Assembly (NCBI GenBank): GCA_963791905.1
Contig: CAWBTX010000005.1
Span: forward strand, 372,001 to 436,000
Direction of reading: 5' to 3'
From: Gaiellasilicea sp963791905
GTDB taxonomy: Bacteria; Actinomycetota; Thermoleophilia; Gaiellales; Gaiellaceae
Length of the DNA: 64,000 bases
Both the position numbers and the translations under genes were made by a program. Shown one piece after another: positions 16,544 to 27,324 of this stretch (position 1 is the stretch's first letter; each line of letters begins with the position of its first letter). The notes below the pieces were generated by a model that saw only the letters and a program-made list of their open reading frames with translations, was not told the DNA's origin and made no database searches.

Positions 16544-17256
16544 CGCGCACGGCGGTCGTGACGGGCGCCGCGCGCGGCCTCGGCGAGGCGATCGCACGTC
16601 GGCTGCACGACGACGGCGACCGCGTAGTGCTCGCGGACCGGGACGCGGAGGGCGTGGCGCGTGTCGCCGCCGAGCTGGGCGAGCCCGCGCTCGCGGTCGA
16701 GCACGACGTCCGCGACCTCGCGTCGTGGGAGCGGCTGCTCGCGGACGCCGGCGAGGTCGACGTCCTCGTCAACAACGCGGCCCGCACCGAGCTGCGTTCC
16801 TTCTGGGAGATCGATCTCGAGGAGTGGGACGACGTGCTCGCGACGAATCTGCGCGGCACGTATCTCGGCTGCCGCGTGATCGGCGCGCAGATGCGCGACC
16901 GCGGCCACGGGCGGATCGTCAACCTCGCGTCCGTCGCCGGGCAGGCGTCGCGTGCCGTGACCGGCGTCCACTACGCGACCTCGAAGGCCGCCATCGTCGC
17001 GCTGACGCGCCACGCCGCGACCGAGCTAGCCGGGTCGGGCGTGACCGTCAACGCGGTCGCCCCCGCAGCCATCGACGGGCCGATGGTCGCAAGCGTGCCT
17101 CCCGAGCGGATCGAGACGATGCTCAGGACGATTCCGGTCGGCCGGCTCGGCCGGCCCGAGGAGGTCGCCGCTGCGGTCGCGTACCTCGCCTCCGACGCGG
17201 CGGGGTTCGTCACCGGCGCGACGCTCGACGTCAACGGCGGCATGCTCATGCGATGA
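16540..17256 (+). CDS. Short-chain dehydrogenase/reductase (SDR)
   Basis: Starting at CTG 16540 (CTGA overlap) the protein opens LTRTAVVTGAARGLGEAIARRL, a full first strand plus TGxxxGxG. A start at GTG 16558 would delete that strand. NNAARTEL, Ser of NLASVAGQ and YATSK (catalytic Tyr and Lys) are all present, and DVNGGMLMR closes a classic about 238-residue SDR. NAD(P)-dependent alcohol/ketone oxidoreductase, substrate unknown. It overlaps the zinc alcohol dehydrogenase gene by 4 bp (ATGA), which suggests a shared pathway. Confidence 0.9.
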   Translation: MTRTAVVTGAARGLGEAIARRLHDDGDRVVLADRDAEGVARVAAELGEPALAVEHDVRDLASWERLLADAGEVDVLVNNAARTELRSFWEIDLEEWDDVLATNLRGTYLGCRVIGAQMRDRGHGRIVNLASVAGQASRAVTGVHYATSKAAIVALTRHAATELAGSGVTVNAVAPAAIDGPMVASVPPERIETMLRTIPVGRLGRPEEVAAAVAYLASDAAGFVTGATLDVNGGMLMR

Positions 17257-18356
17257 GAACGCGGGCGGCGGTCATGTTCGAGCCGGGGCGGCTCGACGTT
17301 CGCGAGCTCGAGCTCGAGGAGCTGCAGCCGAACGAGGTGCTCGTCGGGATGAGCGCTGTGGGCGTGTGCGGCACGGATCTGCACTCGTACAAGGGTGAAT
17401 GGGACCGCCCGACGCCGATCGTCCTCGGGCACGAGGGCGCGGGTGTCGTCGAGGCGGTCGGAGACGCCGTCGACGCCGTCGCCGTGGGCGACCGCGTCGT
17501 GCTCTCGTGGGCGCCTGCCTGCGGCGAGTGCGGCGCTTGCCGCCGCAACCGGCCCGCCGCCTGCGGCCCGCTCTCGCGCGCGATCGGCGGCGGCACGCTG
17601 CTCGGCGGGCGAACCGGGCTCAGCCTCGACGGCGAGACGGTCTACCGCGGCACGGCGACCGGCGCCCTCGCGGGACACGTGGCCGTGGACGCCGGCGCGG
17701 CTCTGGCGATCGGCGACGACGTGCCGCTCGAGCAGGCCGCACTGCTCGGCTGCGCGGCCCTGACCGGAGTGGGCGCCGTGCTGCACGCGGCCCGCCCGGA
17801 GGCGGGCTTCACGGCGTTCGTGATCGGCGCCGGCGGCGTCGGCCAGTTCGTCGTCCAGGGCGCGCGGATCGCCGGCGCAAGCGCGATCGTCGTCGTCGAT
17901 CCGGTCGAGGCGCGCCGCAAGCAGGCGCTCCGGCTCGGCGCGACGCACGCCTGCTCGCCTGACGACGTGCGCGGGGCGATGCGCGAGCTCGCGCCCGAGG
18001 GCGTCGACTACGCGTTCGACGCCGTCGGCTCGCCCGAGACGACCGCGCTCGCGCTGCGCTGGACGCGCGGCGGCGGCACTACCGTCGTCGTCGGCCTTCC
18101 CGCCGCCGGTGCCCGCCTCTCCCTCGATCCACTCGACTTCACGAATCGCGAGAAGACGCTGACCGGGACGATCTACGGCTCGGAGCATCCTGCCGTCGCC
18201 CTGCCGCGCCTGCTCGACCTCGTCCGAACCGGCGACCTCGAGCTCGCGAGCCTCGTCGGGCCGAGCTTCCCGCTCGAGCGCGCCGACGACGCGTTCCGGG
18301 CGAGCCTGGCCGGGGAGCCCGGGCGCGTGCTGGTGACGCCGTCGGAGGGCCGATGA
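17253..18356 (+). CDS. Zinc-dependent alcohol dehydrogenase (MDR family)
   Basis: 367 residues. Catalytic zinc site: Cys in VGVCGTDLHSYKG, GHEGAGVVEAVG and a further ligand before the Rossmann domain. Structural zinc: CGECGACRRNRPAAC (four Cys). NAD motif: VIGAGGVGQFVVQGARIAG. The insert GGTLLGGRTGLSLDG after the structural zinc resembles class III/mycothiol or aryl-alcohol dehydrogenases. It lies in a run SDR-ADH-hydrolase with 4-bp overlaps, so the three probably act on one substrate. Confidence 0.92.
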   Translation: MRTRAAVMFEPGRLDVRELELEELQPNEVLVGMSAVGVCGTDLHSYKGEWDRPTPIVLGHEGAGVVEAVGDAVDAVAVGDRVVLSWAPACGECGACRRNRPAACGPLSRAIGGGTLLGGRTGLSLDGETVYRGTATGALAGHVAVDAGAALAIGDDVPLEQAALLGCAALTGVGAVLHAARPEAGFTAFVIGAGGVGQFVVQGARIAGASAIVVVDPVEARRKQALRLGATHACSPDDVRGAMRELAPEGVDYAFDAVGSPETTALALRWTRGGGTTVVVGLPAAGARLSLDPLDFTNREKTLTGTIYGSEHPAVALPRLLDLVRTGDLELASLVGPSFPLERADDAFRASLAGEPGRVLVTPSEGR

Positions 18357-19256
18357 GCGAGCGGGAGCTCGTCGTCGACCGGGGCGCGTTTCAGCTCGCC
18401 GGCACGCTCTGGCTGCCGGACGAGCCGCTCGCCACGGTTCTGATGCATCCCGGTTCCGGCCCGTCCGACCGGCACAACGACGTCTTCTTCCCGCCGATCC
18501 GAGAGCACCTGCTCCGAACGGGGATCGCGGTCTGCTCCTTCGACAAGCGGGGCGTGGGCGAATCGACCGGCCGGTGGCAGGACGCGGCGATCGTCGAGCA
18601 GGCCGAGGACCTGCTGGCGTGCATCGTCGTGCTCACGGCCGACGAGGCGGACGGGACGCCGGTCGGCGTCTTCGGCCACAGCCAGGGCGGCTGGGTCGTG
18701 CTCGAGGCCGCGAGCCGCGACTCCCCGATCGCATTCGCGGTGACGAGCTCGGGCCCGGGCGTGACCCCGGCGGCGCAGGAGCGGTACGCGACCGTGACTG
18801 CGCTCGAGCGCTCAGGCGCCTCGCCCGACCAGATCGAGCTCGCTCTGCGGGGATTCGACCTCGTGTTCGGCGCCATTCGCGACCGGCTACCGCTAGACGT
18901 GGCCCGCAGCCGCTTTGACACCGCGCACGACGAGCTCGAGCTCTCCTTCTTCCCGGACGACCCGGCCGAGTGGGCTCTCGCCGCAGGGCTGATCGACTAC
19001 GACCCGCGCCCGGCGCTCGAGCGCCGCCCGAATCCCCGTGCTGGCGCTCTTCGGGCAGGACGATGCCATCGTGCCCGTGGACGAGAGCGTGGCGGTTTAT
19101 CGCGAGGCGGTGCCGCCGGAACGTCTCGCCGTCGAGGTCTTTCCCGGCGCCGACCACCGGCTGCAGATGGGAGACCCGCCGCGATTCGCCGACGGCTACC
19201 TCGACGCGATTTCGGCGTTTGTCATCGAGGTGACCGCGCCCGTCGAGGCCGGATGA
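18353..19256 (+). CDS. Alpha/beta hydrolase (one frameshift)
   Basis: An oxyanion segment LMHPGSGPSDRHND, FDKRGVGESTG and the nucleophile elbow GHSQGG (about residue 108) define the fold. Near 19030 an extra base after DPRPALER shifts the frame. The remaining part, IPVLALFGQDDAIVPVDESV...FPGADHRLQ, holds the catalytic Asp and His. About 300 residues in total. Esterase/peptidase-like with unknown substrate. ATG overlaps the ADH stop (ATGA), and the stop overlaps the next gene likewise. Confidence 0.87.
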
Positions 19257-19729
19257 CGTCGCTCTCCCTGTACGAGGATCTACTCGGCCCCGGCGAGGTG
19301 CTGTCGCTCCCTGCCGGGTCGCGGATCGTCTACGTCGCCTCCGGCGAGCTCGCGAGCCTCCACGCCGGCAGCGCCGCCTTCGGCGCCGACGAGGCGGAGC
19401 TGCGTGCGGGGCGGGACGGAGCGACGGTACTGCGCTGGGAGCTGACCGAGTGGTCGGTCGACGACGCGAAGCTGAGCATGTCGATCCAGCTCGACCCCTG
19501 GGGCGACTATGCCCTTCGCTGCGAGCGCGACGGGGAGCCCGAGGCTCGTCAGGGCATCGGCTGCGTGCTGCGCGGCGAGCTGCTCGTCGACGGCGAGCGC
19601 GTGCAGCCGTTCGGCGCCTTCGTGCAGCCGACGGACCTGTACGGAGAGGGCTCCCACGTACGGGTCGTGCTCGTCCGGGCAGACGAGCCGCTCGGCAACG
19701 CACTGGCGCAGGGCGCAGTGCACCTCTGA
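19253..19729 (+). CDS. Hypothetical beta-rich protein (cupin-like)
   Basis: 158 residues, acidic. The alternating pattern LSLPAGSRIVYVASGELASL, ...CVLRGELLVDGERVQPFGAFV and RVVLVRADEPLG looks like two cupin-type beta modules with lost metal ligands. I do not recognise a named family. It is the last gene of the XdhC-SDR-ADH-hydrolase run, joined by an ATGA overlap to the hydrolase. Confidence 0.65.
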   Translation: MTSLSLYEDLLGPGEVLSLPAGSRIVYVASGELASLHAGSAAFGADEAELRAGRDGATVLRWELTEWSVDDAKLSMSIQLDPWGDYALRCERDGEPEARQGIGCVLRGELLVDGERVQPFGAFVQPTDLYGEGSHVRVVLVRADEPLGNALAQGAVHL

Positions 19730-19742
19730 TAGTCCTGAGGCG

Positions 19743-20366
19743 ATGAGACTCGCGCTGGCACTGCTGCTCGTGCTCGCCCTCACCGCGGGTTGCGGCGGCG
19801 ACGACGAGGAGGCCGGCTCGACCGCGCCGGCGACCGTCACCGAGACGGTGACGACGAGCGAGACCGAGACCGTCACGGAGCCCCAGGTCGAGTGCTCGAC
19901 CGCAGGCGTGCGCCTGACGCTGCCGGAGCAGGAGCTCCCGCAAGCGGTGGCCGACGTGCGGAGCCGGGTCTTCGAGGCCGCCGTCGCGTGCGACTACGAG
20001 ACGCTCGAGGAGATCGCGCTCGAGAAAGGCGAAGGCTTCACGTTCAGCTACGGCAGCGAGACCTCCGCCGCCGAGTACTGGCGCGAGCGCGAGGAGGCGG
20101 GCGACGCCGAGCCGGGGCCGAAGCCGATGTTGGCGCTCGCGACGATCCTGACGACGCCGTACACGCGTAACGAGAGCGGCTCGTACGCCTGGCCGACCGC
20201 GTACCAGGAGTCGCCGAGCGAGGCCGACTGGCAGGCGCTCGTCGACGCAGGGCTCTACACGCAGGAGCAGATCGACGGGATGAAGACAGGCGGCACGGGC
20301 TACCTCGGCTACCGCACGGCGATCACGCCCGACGGCGACTGGCAGTTCTTCGTCGCCGGCGACTGA
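19743..20366 (+). CDS. Putative lipoprotein
   Basis: 207 residues from ATG 19743. A lipoprotein signal peptide ends in LALTAGC (Cys about 17). An acidic Thr/Glu linker (TVTETVTTSETETVTEP) follows, then a globular part with a helix-rich start (ELPQAVADVRSRVFEAAVACDYETLEEIAL), YWREREE and PYTRNESGSYAWP, ending GDWQFFVAGD. It resembles actinobacterial lipoproteins of unknown function with an NTF2-like outline. Confidence 0.75.
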   Translation: MRLALALLLVLALTAGCGGDDEEAGSTAPATVTETVTTSETETVTEPQVECSTAGVRLTLPEQELPQAVADVRSRVFEAAVACDYETLEEIALEKGEGFTFSYGSETSAAEYWREREEAGDAEPGPKPMLALATILTTPYTRNESGSYAWPTAYQESPSEADWQALVDAGLYTQEQIDGMKTGGTGYLGYRTAITPDGDWQFFVAGD

Positions 20367-20374
20367 GCAGCGGC

Positions 20375-20510
20375 CCCGGGCCGGCTGCGCCTCCCGGCCG
20401 GCGGAGCCGGCCTCCGGCGCAGCCTCGCGCCGCTCGCGGCGCTCCAGCCGGCGGCCCGTATTACTCATACTGTTCCACCGGCCTACGCACCGCGAGCGAC
20501 GCGCCAGGAA
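20375..20510 (-). repeat. Dispersed GC-rich repeat, copy 2 (inverted relative to copy 1)
   Basis: Reverse complement aligns with 241-378 through the same ordered blocks, including TAATACGG after ACAGTATG and the GGCCGGC-TCC-GCCGGCC hairpin. It fills the gap between the convergent lipoprotein and malate synthase genes. No transposase is nearby. Confidence 0.6.
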
Positions 20511-20540
20511 CCGCTGCTCGGCCGCCGTGGCGACTAGCGG

Positions 20541-22065
20541 CTACTCGATCCGCTCGTACGCGGGCAGCGTGAGGAACTCGACGAACTCCTCACCGAGCGC
20601 GACCTGCTCGAAGAGCTCGCGGGCCTCGTCGAAGCCGTCGCCGAGCCGCGCCGTCTCCTCCTCGATGATCCGCTCGACGTCGGCGCGCTCGACCTTGCCG
20701 TGCCGCAGCCACTGCCACACCTGCGAGCGCGAGATCTCCGAGGTGGCGGCGTCCTCCATCAGGTTGAAGATCGCCACGGCGCCCGAGCCTCGCAGCCATG
20801 CGCCGAGGTACTGGATGCCGACCGAGACGTTGTTGCGAAGCCCGTCCTCGGTGATGGCGCCGGGCGTCGAGACGACGTCGAGCAGGGCGCTCGGGTCGGC
20901 GGCGACGTCCTCGCGCTGCCGCTCGACCTGGTTCGGACGGTCGCCGAGCACGCGGTCGAACACCTCCAGCGCGACCGGGACGAGATCGGGGTGCGCGACC
21001 CAGGTGCCGTCGAAGCCCTGCGAGGCCTCCCGCTCCTTGTCCTCGCGCACCTTCGCCAGCGCGACCGCGTTCACCTCGGGGTCGCGCCGGGAGGGGATGA
21101 AGGCGGCCATGCCGCCGATCGCGTGCGCGCCGCGCCGGTGGCAGGTCTTCACGAGCAGCTCCGTGTAGGCGCGCATGAACGGCACCGCCATGGTCACGTC
21201 CGCGCGGTCGGGGAGGACGAACTCGGGCCGGTGGCCGAGCTTCTTGATCACGGAGAAGATGTAGTCCCAGCGGCCCGCGTTGAGCCCGGCGGAGTGCTCC
21301 CGCAGCTCGTAGAGGATCTCCTCCATCTCGAACGCCGCGAGGATCGTCTCGATCAGGACGGTCGCCTTGATCGTCCCTCGCGGCACGGCGAGCTGGTCCT
21401 GCGCCCAGGCGAAGACGTCGTTCCAGAGCCGCGCCTCGAGGTGGCTCTCGAGCTTCGGCAGATAGAAGAAGCGCCCGCCGCGCGCGTGGTTGCGGAAGAA
21501 ATAGAGGCCGAAGTCGAACAGGCTCGCGGACATCGGCTCGCCGTCGACCTCGAGGTGCCGCTCCACGAGATGCCAGCCGCGCGGGCGGACGAGCAGCGTC
21601 GCGGTCTCGTCGTTCAGGCGGTACTGCTTCTCGCCGCGTATCGAAGGCGTAGATCGTGCGGTCGAGCGCGTCGGTCAGGTTGACCTGTCCCTCGACGCAG
21701 TTCTGCCAGGTCGGCGAGTTCGAGTCCTCGAAGTCGGCCATGAACATCCGCGCGCCGGAGTTCAGCGCGTTGATGACCATCTTCCGGTCGACCGGCCCGG
21801 TGATCTCGACGCGGCGGTCCTGCAGCTCGGCGGGGACGGGCGCGGCGCTCCAGTCGCCGCTGCGGACGCGCTCCGTGTCCGGCAGGAAGTCCGGCAGCTC
21901 GCCGGCGCGCAGGCGGGCAAGACGGGCCTCGCGCGCAGCCAGGAGCTCGGCACGCCGCGGGCGGAACTCCCGCTCGAGCCCGGCGACGAAGGCGAGCGCC
22001 TCATCGGTCAGGACATCGTCCGCGGCGGCGACGGCCGGCGCGCGGAGCTCGACACCGGGAACCAT
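20541..22065 (-). CDS. aceB: Malate synthase A (one frameshift)
   Basis: Glyoxylate-cycle enzyme condensing glyoxylate and acetyl-CoA to malate. ATG 22065 starts VPGVELRAPAVAAADDVLTDEAL. ITGPVDRKMVINALNSGARMFMADFEDSNSPTW is the malate synthase A block, and the frame breaks near 21640. The second frame gives LYFFRNHARGGRFFYLPKLES, GTIKATVLIETILAAFEMEEILYELREHSAGLNAGRWDYIFS (signature) and GGMAAFIPSRRD. About 507 residues, normal for form A. Isocitrate lyase is not in the window. Nine bases separate it from the fusion gene upstream. Confidence 0.93.
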
Positions 22066-22074
22066 CCGGAGACT

Positions 22075-25000
22075 CTAGGGCACGGTGACGAGGCGATCCG
22101 CGGCGACGTTGCGGAGCGTCGTTTCACGGCCGCCGGGCGAGCGGACGACGAGCCGGGTCACCCGTTCCGCGCCACCGAGCCCGAGATGCACGTCGCGGAT
22201 CCTCCGACGAGAGGTAGCTGCTGCCGGCGTGCACCTCGCGGACGAGCCGGCGCCCGTCCGGCAGCACCGCCGTCACCCTCGTTCCCGGCAAGAACCGCGT
22301 AGCTCGACCTCGAGCCAGTGACCGGTGGCGCCGGTGTTCTGGAGCAGCGTCAGCGGTCCGCCGACGGAGTTGACCGCCACGTCGAGATCGCCGTCGTTGT
22401 CGTAATCGGCAGCGGCGAGTCCGCGCCCGTTGAGGCGGCGGCTGTCGGCGAGACCGGTCGCCACGCCGGCGTCGGCGAACGCGGCGCGCTCCCCCTCGCC
22501 GGCGAGGTTCTCGAGCACCTGGATCCGCTGCGCGTCGCGGGCGGGGTGGAGGAGCGGGATGGCGCCGTTCGCGAGCACGAGATCGAGGTTGCCGTCGAGG
22601 TCGAGATCGGCCCACGAGACGCCCCAGCCGGTGTAGCTCGTGCCGAGCGCAGGCGCGAATCGCGGCCCTGGCGTCGTCGAAGCCGCCGGCCGCGCTCCGG
22701 TAGGCGGCATGGAGCTGGTTGCGCGAGTTCGTGACGAACAGGTCATCCCGGCCGTCGCCGCTCCAGTCGGCGGCTGCGATCCCCATGCCCGCGTTGGCGT
22801 CGTCGACGCCCTCCGCCGACCCGCGCTCCTCGAGCCGGAAGCCGAGCCCGCCGTCCGCGCGCACGTTGAGGTAGAGCCGGTTCGGATCCTCGTCGTTCGC
22901 CACGTAGAGGTCGAGGCGGCCGTCGCCATTGACGTCGGTGAAGACTGCGCCGAGGCCGTGCTCGAGGCGGCCGCGCTCCAGGCCCGCCTCCGCGCCGACC
23001 TCGCGGAACCGCGAGCGGCCGTTCGCGTCGGGGCCGTCGTTCAGGTAGAGGAGGTCGCGGACGCCGCGGTGGTTCGTCGGGAAGCCGGCGGGCGAGCCGG
23101 GGATCGGCGCGTTCACGTCCGTGTAGCCGGCGACGAAGAGATCGGGCCGGCCGTCGCCGTTGACGTCGCCGACGGCGGCGCCCGAGTGCCAGCCCGGCGC
23201 GCCGAGGCCGGCGGCGGCCGCTCCCTCCGTGAAGGTGCCGTCGCCGTGACCCCAGAGGAGCGCGTCGTACCCGTCGGTCGCGAAGTTGTATCCGCCCGCG
23301 GTCACGTAGAGGTCCGTGTGGCCGTCACCGTCGAAGTCCGCCGCGACGCAGCCGCTCCCGCGGATCGGCAGGTCGGCGCCCGAGCCTCGGCTCGCGTCGA
23401 CGAAGCGGCCGCGCTCGTTGCGGAAGAGCGCGCTGCGCGGGAGGCCGCCGCGCTCCTGCCAGCGGACGATCTCGTCGTTCGAGTACGAGTTGACGACGAA
23501 GAGGTCGAGCCAGCCGTCCTCGTCGGCGTCGAGCCAGCAGAGGCCGCCGCCCATCATCGCCGGCGTGTCGTCGGACATCCCGAAGCGGAAGGCGGCGTGC
23601 CTGAAGTCGAGCCCCACCTCCGCGGCGACGTCGTGCAGCTGCACGCCGCCGAAGGCCTCGGTGCTGAGGACGGGTGCGGCGGCGGGCGTCGAGGCGGCGC
23701 CGCGGACGCGGACGATCAGGTAGCGGCCGCCGTCGGGCGCGAGCTCGTACGTTCTGCGAGAACCGCACGGGCGCTCGCGGTCGCCGTGACCGCCGACGGG
23801 CGAGCCCTCGTACGTGACGCGCTCGACCGTGCCGACGACCCGCGCGACGACCGTGGGCGGCGACTGGCCGCTGGCCGGCTCGAGGGTGACCGCGACGGAC
23901 TCCACGCGGTAGCGCGGAACGACGACTGGGCGGCCGCGGGCGGCCCGGATCTCGCTCCAGATCGCCGCCAGCTGCTCGCCGTCGGCGCCCGTCGCGGCGC
24001 GGGCGGGATCGCGCCGGCGCAGCGCCTCCGACTCCGCCTCTAGACCGGCCACGACGTCGTGCGCGATGCGCTCGGCCGTCGCGCTGTCGACGGCCGCGAC
24101 GCCGGGCGTCTGGCGGACCGAGACGGCGACCTGCCCGTTCGCGACCGGCCCGGTGGCCGCCGCCGCTGACGGGCGCGCCGGCAGGCCCGCCAGGACGAGC
24201 AGGCCGACGAAGGCGACGGCGCCGGTCGCGCTGCCGAGCGCGAGCGGGAGCCGGCTAGGTCGCCGCACCGCAAGCCAGCCGCGCGAGGCCGACAGCTCGA
24301 GCACCGCACGCGCGGCGCAGACGATGAAGAGCGCAGCCAGCACCGCGACCTTGCTCGCGAACTCCGTCGTCTGCGGCGCGATCAGGAGCACGGCGAGGAG
24401 GCCGATCGAGACGGCGTAGACCCGTCGTCCCGCGGGCCCGCGCGGGATCGTCCGCGGGTCGGTGATCATGAAGAAGAGGAAGACGAGGATCTCGGGGGAG
24501 AAGACGAGGATCCGCCAGAACTCCCAGTCCGTGACCGGCCCGACGTGCCAGCGGGCGGTCATCTCGTGGCCGACGGCGGCCAGCACCGCGAGGGCGGCGG
24601 CGAAGGTGACCCAGAACCCGATCGCGATCGAGAGGATGTGCAGTCGCAGCAGGATCGCGAGGCCCCCGGCGACGATGATCGCGAGCGCGAGCGCGAGCAA
24701 CGGCGTCATCGGCCCCCACCAGAACTCGAGCGGGTCGGCGCGCTCAGGGCCGAGCAGCAGGAAGCAGAGGACGAGCCCGAAGTTGGACGGGTTGAAGACG
24801 TGCCGTCCGCCCATCTGGATCAGGTACTTCGAGAGCAGCGACACGGCGGCGGTGCCGGCGAAGATCCACCAGCCGTTCAGGCTCCACCAGTCGCCGTGCT
24901 CCGTGCCCGGCACGCGCAGGATGAACGCGACCCCGTTCCCGGTCAGCATCGCGCTCGCCGGCCACATCAGCACGTGGTCGCGCCTCATCGCGATCCCGAC

Positions 25001-25207
25001 CTCGAGCACCGCGCACGTGAGGATCGCGATCAGGATCTGAGCGATCGAGAGGCGGAAGTCGAACGCGACCTGCCCGAGCACCTGCAGCGAGATGATCACG
25101 GCGGCGAGGTGAAGCCGCGGATCGCTCAGCTTCGGCAGCAGGATCGGATACGAGGTGTCTCGGATCCGCAGGGTCGGCTTGCCGACGGCGATCGCGGGCG
25201 CGCTCAT
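22075..25207 (-). CDS. RnfD/NqrB-like membrane domain fused to FG-GAP propeller and UnbV domain (frameshifted at 3' end)
   Basis: One frame from ATG 25207 encodes about ten membrane helices (residues about 20-330) with RnfD/NqrB motifs GGRHVFNPSNFGLVLCF and FFMITDPRTIP-x4-GRRVYAVS. A linker (about 335-490) follows, then a CRTAC1-type propeller with at least seven Dx(D/N)xDG loops (DADEDGWLDLF, DFDGDGHTDLY, DVNGDGRPDLF, DVNGDGRLDLY, DWSGDGRDDLF, DLDLDGNLDLV, DYDNDGDLDVA). Indels near 22660, 22290 and 22200 lead into an ASPIC/UnbV domain ending RLVTVP at 22075. About 1040 residues. The propeller should face outward; no other rnf/nqr gene is present. Confidence 0.85.
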
Positions 25208-25258
25208 CGACCGTCCACGTTAGGCCGCGGCTGCTCGGTTCCGCAAGGGCAAATGGGT

Positions 25259-25305
25259 TTGACTCGAATGTGCCGCACGGATAGGTTCATCGATGGTCTA
25301 TCGAT
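25259..25305 (+). promoter_or_regulatory. Promoter with adjoining dyad operator for the sugar ABC operon
   Basis: TTGACT (25259-25264), a 17-nt spacer and TAGGTT (25282-25287) make a good vegetative-type promoter. Directly downstream, two ATCGAT copies (25289-25294 and 25300-25305) separated by 5 nt form a dyad over the expected transcription start, where a repressor would block initiation. The repressor gene is not in the window. The leader to GTG 25391 is about 90 nt. Confidence 0.6.
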
Positions 25306-25390
25306 CAGGCGGGGCCCAAGGCGCGGCAACAGGGGGACGTGCGAGGGTCGATGCACCGACGCCGTCCAACCGTAGTGGGAGGAAAACCAA

Positions 25391-26455
25391 GTGAAGAAAG
25401 TCATCGTCGGTCTCGTGGTCGCAGCCCTGACGGTCAGCGTGACCGTCACCGGCGCAGTCGCGAAGTCGACCAAGTCCGCCGGCGGGAGCGCAGACATCTG
25501 CGTCCTGCTGCCGGATCCGAAGACGTCTGTCCGCTGGGAGACGCAGGACCGGCCGGCGCTCGTGGCCGCGTTCAAGAAGGCGAACGTCTCGTACATCATC
25601 AACAACGCGAACGGTGACGCCCAGCGGCAGCGCTCGCAGGCCGATCAGTGCCTGTCGAACGGCGCGAAGGTCGTCATCCTTGTCTCGCTCGACGCCGGCT
25701 CCTCGATCGCGATCGAGACCGCCGCGAAGGCCGCCAACGCGCGCGTGATCGAGTACGACCGCCAGGTCAAGGGCGGCAGTGCCGCGATCTACATCTCCTT
25801 CGACGGCAAGCGCGTCGGCGTGCTCCAGGGGAACGGCGTCGTCGCGGGCTTGAAGGCGAACGGCATGTACTCGAAGAAGCCGGTCGTGGCCGAGCTGCAC
25901 GGCGGCCAGACCGACAACAACTCGTTCCTGTTCAAGTCCGGCTACGAGTCGGTCCTGAACCCGCTCTACAAGAACGGGACGTTCAAGAAGGGCCCGCAGC
26001 AGTTCACGCCCGACTGGGACAACCAGAAGGCCGGGACGATCTTCGAGCAGATGCTCGTCCAGACGAGCAACAAGATCGACGCGGTCGCCGCGGCCAACGA
26101 CGGCCTGGCGAACGCGGTCATCGTCGCCCTCAAGGCGCGGAAGCTGAAGCCGATCCCGCTGAGCGGCCAGGACGCGACCGAGCAGGGTGTCCAGAACATC
26201 ATCTCGGGCTGGCAGACGATGACGGTCTGGAAGGACACGCGGAAGCTCGCGACCGCGTCCGCCCAGGCGGCGATCGCGCTGTCGAAGGGCCAGACGCCGC
26301 AGAAGACCGGTTTCGTCGACAACAACGGCAAGAAGCTGCCGGCGTACATCATCCCGCCGCAGTCGATCACGAAGGCGAACTACAAGATCCTCTTCAACGG
26401 GTACCTGAAGAAGAGCAAGGTCTGCGTCGGCCAGTACGCGAAGTTCTGCAAATAG
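25391..26455 (+). CDS. Sugar ABC transporter substrate-binding protein (XylF/ribose type)
   Basis: 354 residues with signal peptide (about 1-25) and a type I periplasmic-binding fold: ADICVLLPDPKTSVRWETQDRPAL, NNANGDAQRQRSQADQCLSNGAKVVILVSLD, ARVIEYDRQVKGG and AVAAANDGLANAVIVALK...PLSGQDATEQGVQ. These match xylose-type binding proteins (Peripla_BP_4). The Cys expected for lipid anchoring is not obvious; KSTKSAGG follows the signal. GTG 25391 has GGGAGGA just upstream. It is the first gene of the operon and is followed by a strong terminator, so it is probably expressed above the ATPase/permease pair. Confidence 0.93.
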   Translation: MKKVIVGLVVAALTVSVTVTGAVAKSTKSAGGSADICVLLPDPKTSVRWETQDRPALVAAFKKANVSYIINNANGDAQRQRSQADQCLSNGAKVVILVSLDAGSSIAIETAAKAANARVIEYDRQVKGGSAAIYISFDGKRVGVLQGNGVVAGLKANGMYSKKPVVAELHGGQTDNNSFLFKSGYESVLNPLYKNGTFKKGPQQFTPDWDNQKAGTIFEQMLVQTSNKIDAVAAANDGLANAVIVALKARKLKPIPLSGQDATEQGVQNIISGWQTMTVWKDTRKLATASAQAAIALSKGQTPQKTGFVDNNGKKLPAYIIPPQSITKANYKILFNGYLKKSKVCVGQYAKFCK

Positions 26456-26470
26456 CAGACGCACATGACC

Positions 26471-26502
26471 GCGGAGGCGCCCTTCGGGGCGCCTCCGCTT
26501 TT
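26471..26502 (+). terminator. Intrinsic terminator
   Basis: Perfect 12-bp GC stem (GCGGAGGCGCCC / GGGCGCCTCCGC) with a TTCG tetraloop, followed by TTTT. It lies between the binding-protein gene and the ATPase gene of the same transporter, so it would attenuate the downstream genes rather than end the unit completely. Confidence 0.92.
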
Positions 26503-26538
26503 CTGCCCTGACCCGTTCTGTGGTATGAGAACCCGGCC

Positions 26539-27320
<782 letters not shown>

Positions 27321-27324
<4 letters not shown>

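Noticed and set aside
18633..20468. 611-codon minus-strand frame starting in the dispersed repeat
   Set aside because: It runs antisense across three supported plus-strand genes and has no recognisable domain; only its first codons coincide with the repeat.
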